Shown: positions 9,987 through 19,517, counted from the first letter of the stretch. The stretch: 53,021 nucleotides of DNA from Legionellales bacterium (GCA_002709565.1 PAPY01000036.1:1-53021); one strand, 5' to 3'. Notes: generated by a model not told the origin, from the sequence alone. Program-made: numbers and translations.

Positions 9987-10475
9987 TTAGCGCTTAGGCG
10001 ACTCACAGAACAACGTCGTGGCAAGGCCATAATCCACCGTTTGCCAGTCATCAATCTCGAATTGTAATGCACAAATAGTACACGTGGGCATGTGGCTAAT
10101 GGTGCGGTCGCCCAAGTGGTTCGCAGCCAAGGTAAAGGTCGGATTGTGGCCGACGAGCATGATATTATCGTAGCGATTATCCAAACCATTGATCAGTTTT
10201 ATGAGTATTTTAACATCTGCATTATAAATTTCGGGATTTTGATCGATATCACTTTCAGGGTAACCCAAGGCGCTGGCTATGCCATAAGCAGTCATCACTG
10301 CCCGCTGCGCAGTTGAAGTAATGATTCTGTCAATTTGTACCCCCTCTTCAAGCAGCCACTGCCCCATTTGGGGTGCTGCAAGCTTGCCCCGTTCATTCAG
10401 GGGACGTTCAGCATCACTGGCATAATTAAGACCGTGTTCAGATTTCGCATGACGGGTGAGATACAATGTTTTCAT
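9987..10475 (-). CDS. sixA: Phosphohistidine phosphatase SixA
   Basis: 162-aa histidine phosphatase superfamily protein. The N-terminal LYLTRHAKS contains the RH catalytic histidine (residue 9), and LVGHNPT holds the second histidine. Length and RHxKS variant match SixA, which removes phosphate from the Hpt domain of hybrid kinases such as ArcB. Its ATG overlaps the stop of the PP2C gene by 4 bases (ATGA), so the two are translationally coupled and lie at the end of the pilus operon. An Hpt-domain protein is encoded at the other end of the pilus locus, a possible target (inference). Confidence 0.85.
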   Translation of the reverse strand: MKTLYLTRHAKSEHGLNYASDAERPLNERGKLAAPQMGQWLLEEGVQIDRIITSTAQRAVMTAYGIASALGYPESDIDQNPEIYNADVKILIKLINGLDNRYDNIMLVGHNPTFTLAANHLGDRTISHMPTCTICALQFEIDDWQTVDYGLATTLFCESPKR

Positions 10476-11611
10476 GATTTAATACTCGGAATGGTTAATT
10501 CAAATAAAGTAATGTCATCCCCTTGCCCTTTGTGTCCAGTAAATTCTGCTAGTGTTGCTGGAATAGTATCAAATACAGATTTATTTTTTTGTGGGCTCTT
10601 AAAAACATTCAATAATCGCTGCTCACCAAACATTTCTTCTGCCTCATTCTCAGCCTCGATAATTCCATCAGAGAACAAATAGACGCGATCGCCTTGTTTG
10701 ATATTGAGTACTTGCACATCCGATCTAAATTCCTTGGTTGGCAGCACCCCCAATGGCAGATGTTGCGAATTCAAAAAGTCGATAATTCCTTCCCCTTCGC
10801 GACGCAAAATACCATGGGGCAAACCGCCATTCCAAACTTTGATGATCTGCTCATCAGGGCAATAATCCAACATAGCTGCCGCACAAAAAATATTAGCCGG
10901 CAGTATTTGATGTAGTTTACGATTAATTTCACTGACAATTTCTTTGATAGAAAAACTTTTTTCGGTCATAGTATAAAAGGCATCTGCCACTGGCAAACTG
11001 CCAATCGCTGCCGGTAAGCCATGGCCAGTAAAATCACCTAAAATAATATGCAATCCGCCGCTGGGCTTTTCTGCCACCAGTAATACATCGCCATTAAATA
11101 CCGACATTGGTGAGAGGATGTAACGGATATTGGGTACATTCAAACTGCCGCTGCGGGTGATGCTTGCAAATAAGCGTTTTGCGATGTTTTGCTCAGTGTA
11201 GATGAGCTCCTTGTAGTTACGTAACTCAATCTCATGGCCAATGACTTGAGCTTGCATACGCTGATAGTGGGCGAGTTTAGTCTTGAGCAATGCTTTGGAA
11301 CTATCAAGCGTCACAACATCATCCACCAATACTTGGCTTTGAGTATACTCCGCAAAGTCCTCAATCACGAGTATAATGACTAAGTCTTGACGAAAAGTTT
11401 CTTGGTAGGTTGCAAGGCTTTTGTCTTGTTGAAGTCGCTCGAGTGAGATAAATACCACGTCAGGGCGATAACGTGCCAGGTGAGTATCATCAAGCGCCGG
11501 CACAGAACCGGCGTCGGTATCAAAACCTAACGCTTTGAGGTGGTTTTTGAAAATACGTTCTTTTGGCTCATCCCCAAGTACCAAGAGAAGTCGCAGACTC
11601 GTCAGTGCCAT
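10472..11611 (-). CDS. SpoIIE/PP2C-type phosphatase with degenerate receiver domain
   Basis: 379-aa response-regulator-like phosphatase. Residues 1 to about 115 resemble a receiver domain (LRLLLVLGDEPKE, then RPDVVFISLERL), but the strand that should hold the phosphoryl-accepting Asp reads FISLE, with Ser in its place, so it may be a pseudo-receiver. Residues about 175-375 form a PP2C (SpoIIE) serine phosphatase domain with metal-binding motifs FNGDVLL, GDFTGHGLPAA, FSDGIIEAEN and GQGDDITLFEL all present. Such proteins dephosphorylate anti-anti-sigma-type partners in partner-switching circuits. It follows pilP by 32 bases and overlaps sixA, so it is likely expressed with the pilus genes. No STAS-domain partner is seen in the window. 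Confidence 0.82.
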   Translation of the reverse strand: MALTSLRLLLVLGDEPKERIFKNHLKALGFDTDAGSVPALDDTHLARYRPDVVFISLERLQQDKSLATYQETFRQDLVIILVIEDFAEYTQSQVLVDDVVTLDSSKALLKTKLAHYQRMQAQVIGHEIELRNYKELIYTEQNIAKRLFASITRSGSLNVPNIRYILSPMSVFNGDVLLVAEKPSGGLHIILGDFTGHGLPAAIGSLPVADAFYTMTEKSFSIKEIVSEINRKLHQILPANIFCAAAMLDYCPDEQIIKVWNGGLPHGILRREGEGIIDFLNSQHLPLGVLPTKEFRSDVQVLNIKQGDRVYLFSDGIIEAENEAEEMFGEQRLLNVFKSPQKNKSVFDTIPATLAEFTGHKGQGDDITLFELTIPSIKS

Positions 11612-11643
11612 GAATGCTCTCCTTAGCGGCTCTGACGCGGTGG

Positions 11644-12657
11644 TTAATTCAACGCATCAGGCATAGCGATGAAGTGTTTTTCACCGTCTTGCATGATAGT
11701 CACCCCCCGCGGGCTAATTGCTGTCACCCGTGCGCCATTTTGTAATTGGGTACCCACAGTTACTTGGAAATAACTCCCGCCAGAGGTCAACATCGCTTGC
11801 CAACGGCCTTTTTGTTGGCCGATATAGGCTACTTCGATGTTCTTGGCGGCAGTAGTAGCAGCGGTAGGTTTCAAACTACCTTGGCCAGTCAATTGATTAC
11901 TCACTTCCTGGGTCTTTGCTTCCAACTGTGCTGAGCGCAAACGGGATTCCGCAATCTGCGCATTGGTGGCAACCAGTTTCTGTTGTAATTGCGCAATTTG
12001 ATATTGATTCAACAACTCGACATATTGAGCTTCGGTTTTTTTGCTTTGCTCAAGTACGGCAAGTTGTGCAGGCGTTAAGGGCTGCTTAGGTACTTCAGTA
12101 ATGCCACCGACGGTCTTAGCCTGACTATGCACAGTCTGCTGTTGTGGCATGGTATGTGGCGCTTGCGCCGGTATGGGTTGTGCCATACTGCCAGTCGTGG
12201 TCGGGTGACCAATAGTGGATTGGTTCGGCGCGCCTTGCGGCATGGGCTGTTGTTGTTGCCCTGGCATCATTGGGTTGAAAGGTTGTTGACCCTGTGGTGC
12301 CATTTGTTGTTGAGATTGCTGCTGAGGCAGACCCATTGCCCCTTGAATGTTTTGCTGTTGAGCGGCTTGAGGCTGCTGTCGGGCTGGTTGTTGTTGGGCG
12401 GCCGGTGCTTGCTGCTGGGCTGGTGCTTGCGCTTGGGGTTGTTGAGTTGATGCTGGCTTGTTTGCCGCAGGTGCCTGTGCAGGGGCTTTAGCCTGGCTCG
12501 CTGGTTTTTGTGCAGACAGAGCTGGTTGTTTTGGCTGACTCACATTACTGGGAAAAATCATCCCCCAGAGAAGATAGCCAACCAGGGCAAATAGCAGGAC
12601 GGTCACGACAAGCATGACTTTTTGTTTGGTTTCCATTTCCTTAATTGCATCTAACAT
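11644..12657 (-). CDS. pilP: Type IVB pilus biogenesis protein PilP
   Basis: 337-aa inner-membrane-anchored protein. One transmembrane segment (about residues 13-32) is followed by a long Gln/Pro/Ala-rich linker, a coiled-coil stretch (about 210-255), and a compact C-terminal domain with GSYFQVTVGTQLQNGARV and SPRGVTIM that matches the PilP domain of R64-type thin pili. Known role: periplasmic link between inner membrane and secretin. Its start codon shares one base with the pilO2 stop (TAATG), so it is translationally coupled. The low-complexity linker is unusually long; similarity outside the N- and C-termini will be weak. Confidence 0.8.
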   Translation of the reverse strand: MLDAIKEMETKQKVMLVVTVLLFALVGYLLWGMIFPSNVSQPKQPALSAQKPASQAKAPAQAPAANKPASTQQPQAQAPAQQQAPAAQQQPARQQPQAAQQQNIQGAMGLPQQQSQQQMAPQGQQPFNPMMPGQQQQPMPQGAPNQSTIGHPTTTGSMAQPIPAQAPHTMPQQQTVHSQAKTVGGITEVPKQPLTPAQLAVLEQSKKTEAQYVELLNQYQIAQLQQKLVATNAQIAESRLRSAQLEAKTQEVSNQLTGQGSLKPTAATTAAKNIEVAYIGQQKGRWQAMLTSGGSYFQVTVGTQLQNGARVTAISPRGVTIMQDGEKHFIAMPDALN

Positions 12658-13907
12658 TATTTTGCCCCTAATACAGAGATAGTTATCGTTCCGGACATCA
12701 ATCCACTACTTAATGTAATAGTAGACTCTTTTAACACCACAGGAAAGCCTTTCAGGGTGTTAGCAAATAGTTCAAAAATTTCTGGTGTAATTTCAGAGAA
12801 TTGCACCGTCATATCAGTGGCGAAGTATTTACCTTCATCCCGGGGTGAAGCAATAGTCACAGAACTACCTGCCACCACTTTGCGCAAACTGTCATATACC
12901 TGGGTCACCACATCTTTGGCATTGTAAATCTTGGTTGGCTTATCGCGATTGGCCACATCTAGCGAATAAGTAAGACTTGCTTTACCCGACTGGGCACTGA
13001 AATTAGCATTGTTTTGCTGTACCCACGCCAATAATAAATCCGTCGTGCCTCCGGCTTCTTTGAGATCCACTTCGACACTTGCCGGGGTAACTTTAATCCC
13101 ACTGGCCTCCCATCCCGGGATGGAGTAAAGTTGTCGCACGATGGAAGTAACTTTATTGATAATGGCGTCTGGCGCAGGGGTCTCCAAAGCACTGATGTAA
13201 GCAGCATAAGGATTCGGTGGCGGGCCTTGGGGCTGAGTAGGTTGCTCGATGACGGGAGCAGGTTGGTCCATTGAGCTCCAAAACCAATAGCCGCCAATTA
13301 ACAATACCACTAAGATGCCGATATACAACGGTGTTTTTGAACGAGACAAATCAATTTCACGTTTTGCTTCGGCAACTGGCAACAGCATCAGCTCATCATT
13401 GGGCTCAAGTTGGTCAAAGACTGACTCTTTAAGGTAATTAAACGAACTCACTAAACTTGGATCAAAGGAAAAATGGTCTTCCGACGGTTCTTCAGCCAAC
13501 GGAATATCACCATAGATATAGATATCATACTCATTGCTGCCTGCGGATAAACTGTTAAACTCATCCAGCAAATTCTCCACTGGGACTTCGGAATCTAGAG
13601 CCACATTGCCATCGCGAATGACCACGAGAGCTACGGTTTCACCATCACCCACCGCTTCGCAATAGAGGAGATTCTCAGGTTGGTCGAAGAATTCCCACAC
13701 CGACTCGGCGAGGAGATAACCCCCTTCACGGGAAAAAATGGCTTCGATATTGCCGCCATCAACACCAAAAAAGCGCGCATAATCCCCATTCTCTTCTTGG
13801 AGCATTTCGAGTTCGCGCTTCAGTAATGATGGCCGTTTAGCCGCGATGATTTCACGGTAGGTATAAACCGCAAAGCTTACGCCATCATCACGGGTAATTA
13901 CTGGCAT
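12657..13907 (-). CDS. pilO2: Type IVB pilus protein PilO2
   Basis: 416-aa bitopic protein. The N-terminal cytoplasmic domain (about 1-200) has the PilO2 type of sequence, with YLLAESVWEFFDQPEN and an ELMLLPVAEAKREIDLSRSK membrane-proximal segment. A single transmembrane helix (about 203-223) follows, then a Pro-rich spacer and a periplasmic domain to the end. In R64 and TCP-like systems PilO-family proteins connect the cytoplasmic ATPase complex with the envelope parts. Start ATG overlaps the pilN stop as TAATG with GGGGGATG upstream. Confidence 0.8.
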   Translation of the reverse strand: MPVITRDDGVSFAVYTYREIIAAKRPSLLKRELEMLQEENGDYARFFGVDGGNIEAIFSREGGYLLAESVWEFFDQPENLLYCEAVGDGETVALVVIRDGNVALDSEVPVENLLDEFNSLSAGSNEYDIYIYGDIPLAEEPSEDHFSFDPSLVSSFNYLKESVFDQLEPNDELMLLPVAEAKREIDLSRSKTPLYIGILVVLLIGGYWFWSSMDQPAPVIEQPTQPQGPPPNPYAAYISALETPAPDAIINKVTSIVRQLYSIPGWEASGIKVTPASVEVDLKEAGGTTDLLLAWVQQNNANFSAQSGKASLTYSLDVANRDKPTKIYNAKDVVTQVYDSLRKVVAGSSVTIASPRDEGKYFATDMTVQFSEITPEIFELFANTLKGFPVVLKESTITLSSGLMSGTITISVLGAK

Positions 13908-15517
13908 TAATAATCATCCCCCGATGCAATAATCACCGGTGTAATTAACATTACCAACTCTTGCGTAATCTTCTCAGAACCGCGGCCCCCCAATAGAGAT
14001 GTTCCGGCTGTCTTGTCGACACCCGCAACTTCGTTCTTTTTGATGAAACCAGCTAATACCAAAGTGGCGCCGGAAGGGATCACACTACGCTGGTTGAACA
14101 TTTTCTCTTCAAGTGTTGGTACCTGAATGATTTGTGGTGTATCTGCTGAACTTGTCGTCGTTGAATCAGGATCCACCTGTTGCCCAGTCGAGGTATTAAT
14201 CGTCCGCAAATTCTGCAGATCAGACAGCGTACTGGTAATTGCCAGATAGACTTTGTCCTTTTGGATCTTCGGTAACAAGTATAAGTTGAAACCAAACGTC
14301 ACGACCCCAGGATTGACACTGGAAGAAGTTGAATTATCATTCAATGCATCAGTCGAGGTACTGGCGATGTACGTCTGTTGAGTCTGTACCGAAATCTTCG
14401 CTACCTGGTTATTCAAGGTAGTGACTGTCGGCTGTGTCACTACACTGACATCACCCTGTTGCTCTAGCGCCTGAATAACGGTTTGTGAGCCGCCCCATTT
14501 GCCTTGATTACCGGTCCATGTAATAGCAATAGGTTGGAAACTGCCTACACCGCCAGCATTGGTGGCGCCGCCACTGGTCAAACTCACGGTATTCAAGGAA
14601 CCAAAGTTACGTACCAAGTTCCAGTTAATACCGTAGTTAAAATTATGATTTAAGTTCACCTGCAACACTTGTACTTGGATACGGACCTGTTTAGACAGCT
14701 CATGGTTCATCTTTCGCAGATATTCACCAATGGCTTTGACATTCTCAGGATGGTCATGGACAGTTACCGTAGTCGTGGATTGAGAAACCGTCACTTTACC
14801 TTCTTTGGATAACAAGTCACGAATGGTAGTTTCGATATCTTTCCATACCGAAATATCGCCGCTGATCTTGGAATACTGACTATCTTGGGTCACATCCACA
14901 CCGGTGTAAGTGATACTCACATCACCGTCAGAGCTACTGCCACCAGTAGAACCACCATCAGCCAAGTTAGTGCCATTACCACCTCCCTCATTACCAACTT
15001 GGTACGCAGAAGCCCCAGGGACGAAAGATACGTCGAAAGTCTTGGTCTCAAAGCCCGACCAGGTAACTGTGTTGGTTTCGTTATCAATGGTATACACAAA
15101 ATCTGATTTGGATGCCAAACTGTCCAAGGCACCGTTGATTTTGCCCGTGTAACTCATAGAGACTTGTTTATTTTTGTCCACAGAATCATCAAAGTGGATC
15201 ATGGCTCCAGTATCACCGAGGATTTTACTGACATAAAAGCTAAACGGCAGCTTGCTGCCCTTAATGACCACGCGGCGGTTAAGCCATGCTGGCGGGTGCA
15301 CCAAACTGACCGGGGTGGTATCGACGTAAGCGCCCTCTCCATCCACAACCGGATCTGGCATCTTGTTCATTTTGTCCTGTTCTTTATTGATATCCGAGTT
15401 GACCGCAGCCGTGGTATTCACTGAGCGGTAATAGGCTTTTTTCTGGGCAGCACAACCGGCAACTATGGCAACAGTGGTTAAAATAATAGCGGATTTTATG
15501 AGCCACTCGCGGTTCAT
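13907..15517 (-). CDS. pilN: Type IVB pilus secretin lipoprotein PilN
   Basis: 536-aa outer-membrane secretin. The signal peptide ends in a lipobox (IVAGC, Cys at residue 22), so it is a lipoprotein. The middle has the N-domain fold, then secretin motifs such as VRIQVQVLQVNLNHNFNYG and a C-terminal beta domain with VTQPTVTTLNNQVAKI and PSGATLVLAGF. It forms the ring through which the pilus crosses the outer membrane. Its start overlaps the stop of the upstream TcpQ-like gene by 4 bases. The length is typical for PilN (about 520-560 aa). Confidence 0.9.
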   Translation of the reverse strand: MNREWLIKSAIILTTVAIVAGCAAQKKAYYRSVNTTAAVNSDINKEQDKMNKMPDPVVDGEGAYVDTTPVSLVHPPAWLNRRVVIKGSKLPFSFYVSKILGDTGAMIHFDDSVDKNKQVSMSYTGKINGALDSLASKSDFVYTIDNETNTVTWSGFETKTFDVSFVPGASAYQVGNEGGGNGTNLADGGSTGGSSSDGDVSITYTGVDVTQDSQYSKISGDISVWKDIETTIRDLLSKEGKVTVSQSTTTVTVHDHPENVKAIGEYLRKMNHELSKQVRIQVQVLQVNLNHNFNYGINWNLVRNFGSLNTVSLTSGGATNAGGVGSFQPIAITWTGNQGKWGGSQTVIQALEQQGDVSVVTQPTVTTLNNQVAKISVQTQQTYIASTSTDALNDNSTSSSVNPGVVTFGFNLYLLPKIQKDKVYLAITSTLSDLQNLRTINTSTGQQVDPDSTTTSSADTPQIIQVPTLEEKMFNQRSVIPSGATLVLAGFIKKNEVAGVDKTAGTSLLGGRGSEKITQELVMLITPVIIASGDDY

Positions 15518-16125
15518 GCACGTCTCCTCTGCTTAATGGCGATGATGTGGTTCTCTTGATAGAAAACCGCTTGTACCGGATAAGGTTGTAATAATTTAGC
15601 CAAGACTTCTTTGGTGTCATAGCCAGTCATGGTTTCACGACCAACCCAGTTATAATCGTTAGGCAATTCCCAAATCACCCGATAACCTTCACCCCCGCGG
15701 CGCACGACACGATTAACATTCTCGCGCAATGAGCCCGGACGAATGGCTATCTCGATGGGTGGTTTGACTTTGACTTTGCGATACGGTGGTTTTTGGTACG
15801 GTGGTTTGGTGGCATTCTTGCCTAAATCTACCAGCGGATTGGTAGGATAAGGTCTCTCTAGCGGCACCATGCGGGCTGGCGACTTACTGATCGTGGTCGG
15901 TTTTGGTTTTGACTTCTGTCCGCATGTCGTACAGGTCGTCACTGGACTGTTACTGAATGGTTTGCTTAATGGTGGATGATTGGTCTTAACCTTAGTGGGT
16001 GATGAGGCTTGATACTCATGAGGAACCGTTTGGTCTGTGCCCATGTAAATCCCCGCACGGGCAAACATCAAGGGTGATAGGAGTAAAATAACACCAAGTC
16101 CCAGTCGAACTGAACTCATCCCCAT
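15514..16125 (-). CDS. TcpQ/PilL-like periplasmic pilus assembly protein
   Basis: 203-aa exported protein. An N-terminal signal peptide (MGMSSVRLGLGVILLLSPLM, likely cleaved after FARA) is followed by a Pro/Lys/Thr-rich linker and a C-terminal domain of about 85 aa. That domain has IRPGSLRENVNRVVRRGGEG, then VIWELPNDYNW and VQAVFYQENHIIAI, the pattern of TcpQ and the C-terminal part of PilL. Known role: helps locate and stabilise the secretin. It is the first gene of the second pilus block and is followed directly by pilN. A separate transcript is likely because a terminator-like hairpin precedes it. Confidence 0.75.
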   Translation of the reverse strand: MGMSSVRLGLGVILLLSPLMFARAGIYMGTDQTVPHEYQASSPTKVKTNHPPLSKPFSNSPVTTCTTCGQKSKPKPTTISKSPARMVPLERPYPTNPLVDLGKNATKPPYQKPPYRKVKVKPPIEIAIRPGSLRENVNRVVRRGGEGYRVIWELPNDYNWVGRETMTGYDTKEVLAKLLQPYPVQAVFYQENHIIAIKQRRRA

Positions 16126-16305
16126 AAATCGCTCTCCTCAGCCATCAATTTGTACGACATCAACGTCCCTATACGTACTTTAACACTGACACTATGAGCT
16201 CAAAGTCACGATTGCTTCCCTGCTCATCATAAAAATCATGCGCCACAAACATAGACGCAAGCTTTTATTATCAACAATTTATACTAAATAGCAACTGCTT
16301 TCATG

Positions 16306-16344
16306 AAAAAACTCCTCACGCCGGCAGCAATTCCCGTTAGTGAG
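16306..16344 (-). terminator. Probable intrinsic terminator between the two pilus gene blocks
   Basis: On the minus strand an imperfect stem (CTCAC at 16344-16340 pairing with GTGAG at 16319-16315, with an inner CGG/CCG pairing) is followed within four bases by TTTTTT (16311-16306). It lies 20 bases after the stop of the last long prepilin gene. The rest of the 239-base gap (16126-16364) contains an AT-rich stretch that could hold a promoter for the TcpQ-like gene, but no clear -35/-10 pair stands out. Confidence 0.6.
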
Positions 16345-16364
16345 TTACCCCATGCAAGTAGTAA

Positions 16365-17447
16365 TTACCATCCTGTGCCAATTAGATGACCGAAATAACC
16401 ACCAAATTGATTGGTGTTGATCCATTGTTGATATTCTTCCCAATTGGAATCGCTCTGCGTGTCTTCGTTTTTACTGACACGTTGAGCATCGCCAGAAGAA
16501 ATATAAAGCGTCCAATCTGGGAGACAAGCTTTGAGGAAATAATACCCATTGTGCTCACTATCGAGTGTGGCATTATCACTCACATCTGCTCCTACGGTAG
16601 AAGTATTAGCGGATATCCGCAAAGAATATTTTGCATTTTTGACTGACGAGGCACTGGGGCTACCGGTGGCTGAAAACTGGCTCAATGTCCCTTGCGCAGG
16701 ACCAATCCCGGTCATACGGTATGGGGCCGTGATAACATCCGCATAGCTGCCAAGCATATGACCGACGAAACCTGAACGACAGGGCGGCAATGCCAATTTA
16801 TCCCCGTCAGCCGCAGTCCCAGCCTGAAAGACATAGCCATGTTTAATATATTGGATTGCTCCAGGTTCTTCCATGATATAGACATCAACCCGAGGCGATT
16901 TGCTGGTGTCTGAGGGGGGATAAGCGACCGCCATAGGTAACAGGTTTGCGACACCATCAGCAATCGCCATCGTAGGCACAAAAACATGCATTTTAAAGAA
17001 TGCCCGTGTCGTTCCATCCGGGTTATTCTGATTGCCGTTGACAGTATATTCACCTTTCCCCAGTTTTGTTGCACAGGCGCTACTGTCGCCTTTCTGCGCT
17101 AACCAAGGTGAGCAACTGTAAATACTGCAAATAGTCTGCCCTTGCACACCTTGAGGCATCCAAGGTGTGGTTGATCCGTAGCCAATGCCATCGCTATTAC
17201 AGCCCGTAAATGATTGGTTGTTTGTCAAGAAACTGCCATGCACTCTCCGATAGGCTTGAGCGGCTTGTAGCCACTGAGAAATATCCATCGCCGTACGCTG
17301 GATTGCTGCTTCTTCCAATTGTTGGCGGGCATTAGACATCCAATAGACGGTAATAATGGATAATAGTGCGACCACCAGCATAATTTCCATTAGGGTAAAT
17401 CCACTCTGTAGGTTTTTTGCGACTTTCATCCCCGTCCTCTTAACCAT
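16365..17447 (-). CDS. Long type IV prepilin-like protein 3 (PilV-like)
   Basis: 360-aa pilin-like protein. A short basic leader ends in LQSG, followed by FTLMEIMLVVALLSII with Glu at +5: a class of cleavage site read by a prepilin peptidase. The mature part is large (about 345 aa), has paired cysteines and shares a module with the next two genes (HVFVPTMAIADGVANLLP here, IAVPNLDLAKRVANKLP in the neighbour). The start overlaps the upstream stop as TAATG; an in-frame ATG at 17429 has a better ribosome site (AGAGGACGGGG) and would shorten the leader to 10 residues. It is the last gene before a terminator. Probably a minor/tip pilin; C-terminal function unknown. Confidence 0.75.
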   Translation of the reverse strand: MVKRTGMKVAKNLQSGFTLMEIMLVVALLSIITVYWMSNARQQLEEAAIQRTAMDISQWLQAAQAYRRVHGSFLTNNQSFTGCNSDGIGYGSTTPWMPQGVQGQTICSIYSCSPWLAQKGDSSACATKLGKGEYTVNGNQNNPDGTTRAFFKMHVFVPTMAIADGVANLLPMAVAYPPSDTSKSPRVDVYIMEEPGAIQYIKHGYVFQAGTAADGDKLALPPCRSGFVGHMLGSYADVITAPYRMTGIGPAQGTLSQFSATGSPSASSVKNAKYSLRISANTSTVGADVSDNATLDSEHNGYYFLKACLPDWTLYISSGDAQRVSKNEDTQSDSNWEEYQQWINTNQFGGYFGHLIGTGW

Positions 17448-18463
17448 TAGTTAGCAACCACACCCCACCCGGAACTTGGAAGTTGGGCGTACTTCGCAAG
17501 CTTATCCGGATCACTCGTGTATTTGCCAATTTCTTGTTGCGCATTAGCAGACACATACCAATTATCGGTAGGAATACACAGCATCAGATAATACGTATAG
17601 AGATAATATTGTGAATGCACTGTTACACCATCTGTTCTGCCAGCATCCAACGTGACATAATTGTTTCCACTCGCTTTATCCATGCCAATCGCATTATAGG
17701 AATACAGATACTCTTGGCCAGGCAGCCCGCCGATATAGCTACCGGACGTAGTAAATTTTTGTGGGCCAAAGATATAATGAGCAGCCATACCCTTTGGACA
17801 GCTATTGAAATAGATTTTTTTGCTCGTATCACCCATAAATACACCAGCGCCAGTGAAAAAACCAAAATTGCCAGGGACATTCGCTTGGCCCGGTATAGGC
17901 ACGTAAGTATCTACTGCCGCACCCCCCCCAGAAACACTGTATGCCTGAGCTTGGGGTAATTTATTCGCCACCCGCTTCGCTAAATCCAAATTTGGTACAG
18001 CAATCGTCAAACCAAAATACGCATCATTTGGCTGTTGAGTTTGAACGGCAGCAATGTAGCTTTTGCCCATATTACTGTTACACCAGCCACCAACGCCTAA
18101 CCAAGGGCCACACTCGGCAAAACGGGTACGGTCTTTGCCATCTGCTGTTTTATTCGCCGCCGGCCCAATAGGTAAATAGCTTTTACCACTGTCTTGGCAC
18201 ATCATCCGCTCAACAGTATTCATATTACCAATGCTTGGCGTAGTGCAGCTGCCCCCACCGACAGGCCAGCTATTATTGTCATTGTAATAAGCACCTGCAG
18301 CGGACAAAATTTGCGTTGCCCGTAACACGGCATTATTTACCGCCACGGTGTCGGACACACCTCGCATCTTTGTTGCCGTAAATACAGTCAATAACCCTAA
18401 AATAGCGATGATCAGCATCACTTCAATCAAGGTAAAACCTCTAGGACCGTTATACCGTTTCAT
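17447..18463 (-). CDS. Long type IV prepilin-like protein 2 (PilV-like)
   Basis: 338-aa pilin-like protein with leader MKRYNGPRG, then FTLIEVMLIIAILGLLTVF (Glu at +5). The mature domain includes CGPWLGVGGW, YFGLTIAVPNLDLAKRVANK and a C-terminal MLCIPTDNWYVSA. These segments line up with the neighbouring long pilins, so the three genes look like tandem duplicates that diverged strongly. Start overlaps the upstream stop by 4 bases (ATGA). Confidence 0.78.
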   Translation of the reverse strand: MKRYNGPRGFTLIEVMLIIAILGLLTVFTATKMRGVSDTVAVNNAVLRATQILSAAGAYYNDNNSWPVGGGSCTTPSIGNMNTVERMMCQDSGKSYLPIGPAANKTADGKDRTRFAECGPWLGVGGWCNSNMGKSYIAAVQTQQPNDAYFGLTIAVPNLDLAKRVANKLPQAQAYSVSGGGAAVDTYVPIPGQANVPGNFGFFTGAGVFMGDTSKKIYFNSCPKGMAAHYIFGPQKFTTSGSYIGGLPGQEYLYSYNAIGMDKASGNNYVTLDAGRTDGVTVHSQYYLYTYYLMLCIPTDNWYVSANAQQEIGKYTSDPDKLAKYAQLPSSGWGVVAN

Positions 18464-19374
18464 GATTGGTTGTTCCCCGCATAATTAGCCCAACCAGCAC
18501 CCATTTGAGTACTGATAGCATTTTTTGTGTACTTGGGCGTCCATTTATTTGTTGGTAAACACATGGTCATAAAATACGTCAGCTTAAAGGGATTGCTGTT
18601 GTTAATGTACTTGGTGTTACCTTCAAATTTGTAGGTAATACCCGCATCTAAAGTCGGCGTTTTACTGGACATCATTAGCATGCCCTCTTGCTGGACCAAA
18701 TCCGTGATCAATAAAGCAGGAAATGGCATATAGTGACCATCATACCCTTCTGGGCAGGTTGGCATAGGCACTGCATCACCGTCATTGACAATACCCGCAT
18801 AGACCGGAAACCCGCGCGTGGCTTCGAACATTTGCGAGCTGGGATGGGAAACATAAGTATAAACGATTGAAACATTCTTATCCGTCGACACAGGAACGGC
18901 TGTTGCCACAGGCAAGCGCGAGGCTAAATCTTTGGCTGATTGACTGGGTTCATTATTAGCGTGTTGGCCGGAAACATAAACATATATCCCAAAATAATTA
19001 TTGAACATCTGCCCCTTAACCACCCGAACAATAAAATAATTACCGCGGCCTAGTCTTTGGCAAGCTGAGACGTCACTATTCTGAAGGGACCAGGGCGAAC
19101 ATAGTGCTTGTTGGGGATTTGCCAATGCCTTGCCGAGAAAGCCCCGGTCAACCATCTGCTGTAAGGTTTGCGGCCAACGACCATTATTCTGCAAATAAAA
19201 TTGCTGGGCACTGGCTAAGATTTGTTGCATTTGGGTCGCTGCTACGTCAACAGTGGCTGAGCGAGTACGTTCACGCAGGAACGTGGTAACCATCAAGCCA
19301 ATCATCGCCATTACAGCTATTGCTAGCATCACTTCGATGAGAGTAAGCCCTTTTTGAGAGCGAAAACGTACCAT
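18460..19374 (-). CDS. Long type IV prepilin-like protein 1 (PilV-like)
   Basis: 304-aa pilin-like protein. Leader MVRFRSQKG is followed by LTLIEVMLAIAVMAMIGLM with Glu at +5. The mature part has a QQILASAQQFYLQNNGRWP helix, then a C-terminal domain with NYFGIYVYVSGQ and MCLPTNKWTPKY, parallel to the two following genes. It opens the long-pilin trio after a 176-base gap that contains a REP-like inverted repeat. No strong ribosome site is seen before its ATG. Confidence 0.76.
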   Translation of the reverse strand: MVRFRSQKGLTLIEVMLAIAVMAMIGLMVTTFLRERTRSATVDVAATQMQQILASAQQFYLQNNGRWPQTLQQMVDRGFLGKALANPQQALCSPWSLQNSDVSACQRLGRGNYFIVRVVKGQMFNNYFGIYVYVSGQHANNEPSQSAKDLASRLPVATAVPVSTDKNVSIVYTYVSHPSSQMFEATRGFPVYAGIVNDGDAVPMPTCPEGYDGHYMPFPALLITDLVQQEGMLMMSSKTPTLDAGITYKFEGNTKYINNSNPFKLTYFMTMCLPTNKWTPKYTKNAISTQMGAGWANYAGNNQS

Positions 19375-19461
19375 GGCTGCTGATGTCCCTATATCAGATC
19401 AAAGAAATATAGTAGCAGTGTGGTGCAGGATTGGGAAGGGTTAGGAGAATGAGAGCCTTGA

Positions 19462-19517
19462 CCTCCCTATGCTCCTACGGAGCTTCGGCTTGTCTTGAGA
19501 AGCTTTAGCGTAGGGAG
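19462..19517. repeat. REP-like imperfect inverted repeat
   Basis: CTCCCTATGCT at 19463-19473 pairs with AGCGTAGGGAG at 19507-19517 (one mismatch), enclosing CTACGGAGCTTCGG. A related sequence, with AGCGTAGGGAG and CTCCCGAAGCTC, occurs at 39431-39519 after the tRNA-Lys gene. The two copies suggest a dispersed intergenic element. It sits between two prepilin genes and may also act on transcript stability. Confidence 0.5.

Noticed and set aside
12127-12491. Leu-rich plus-strand ORFs inside pilP
   Set aside because: They are the antisense of the Gln/Pro/Ala-rich linker codons and show no independent gene signals.
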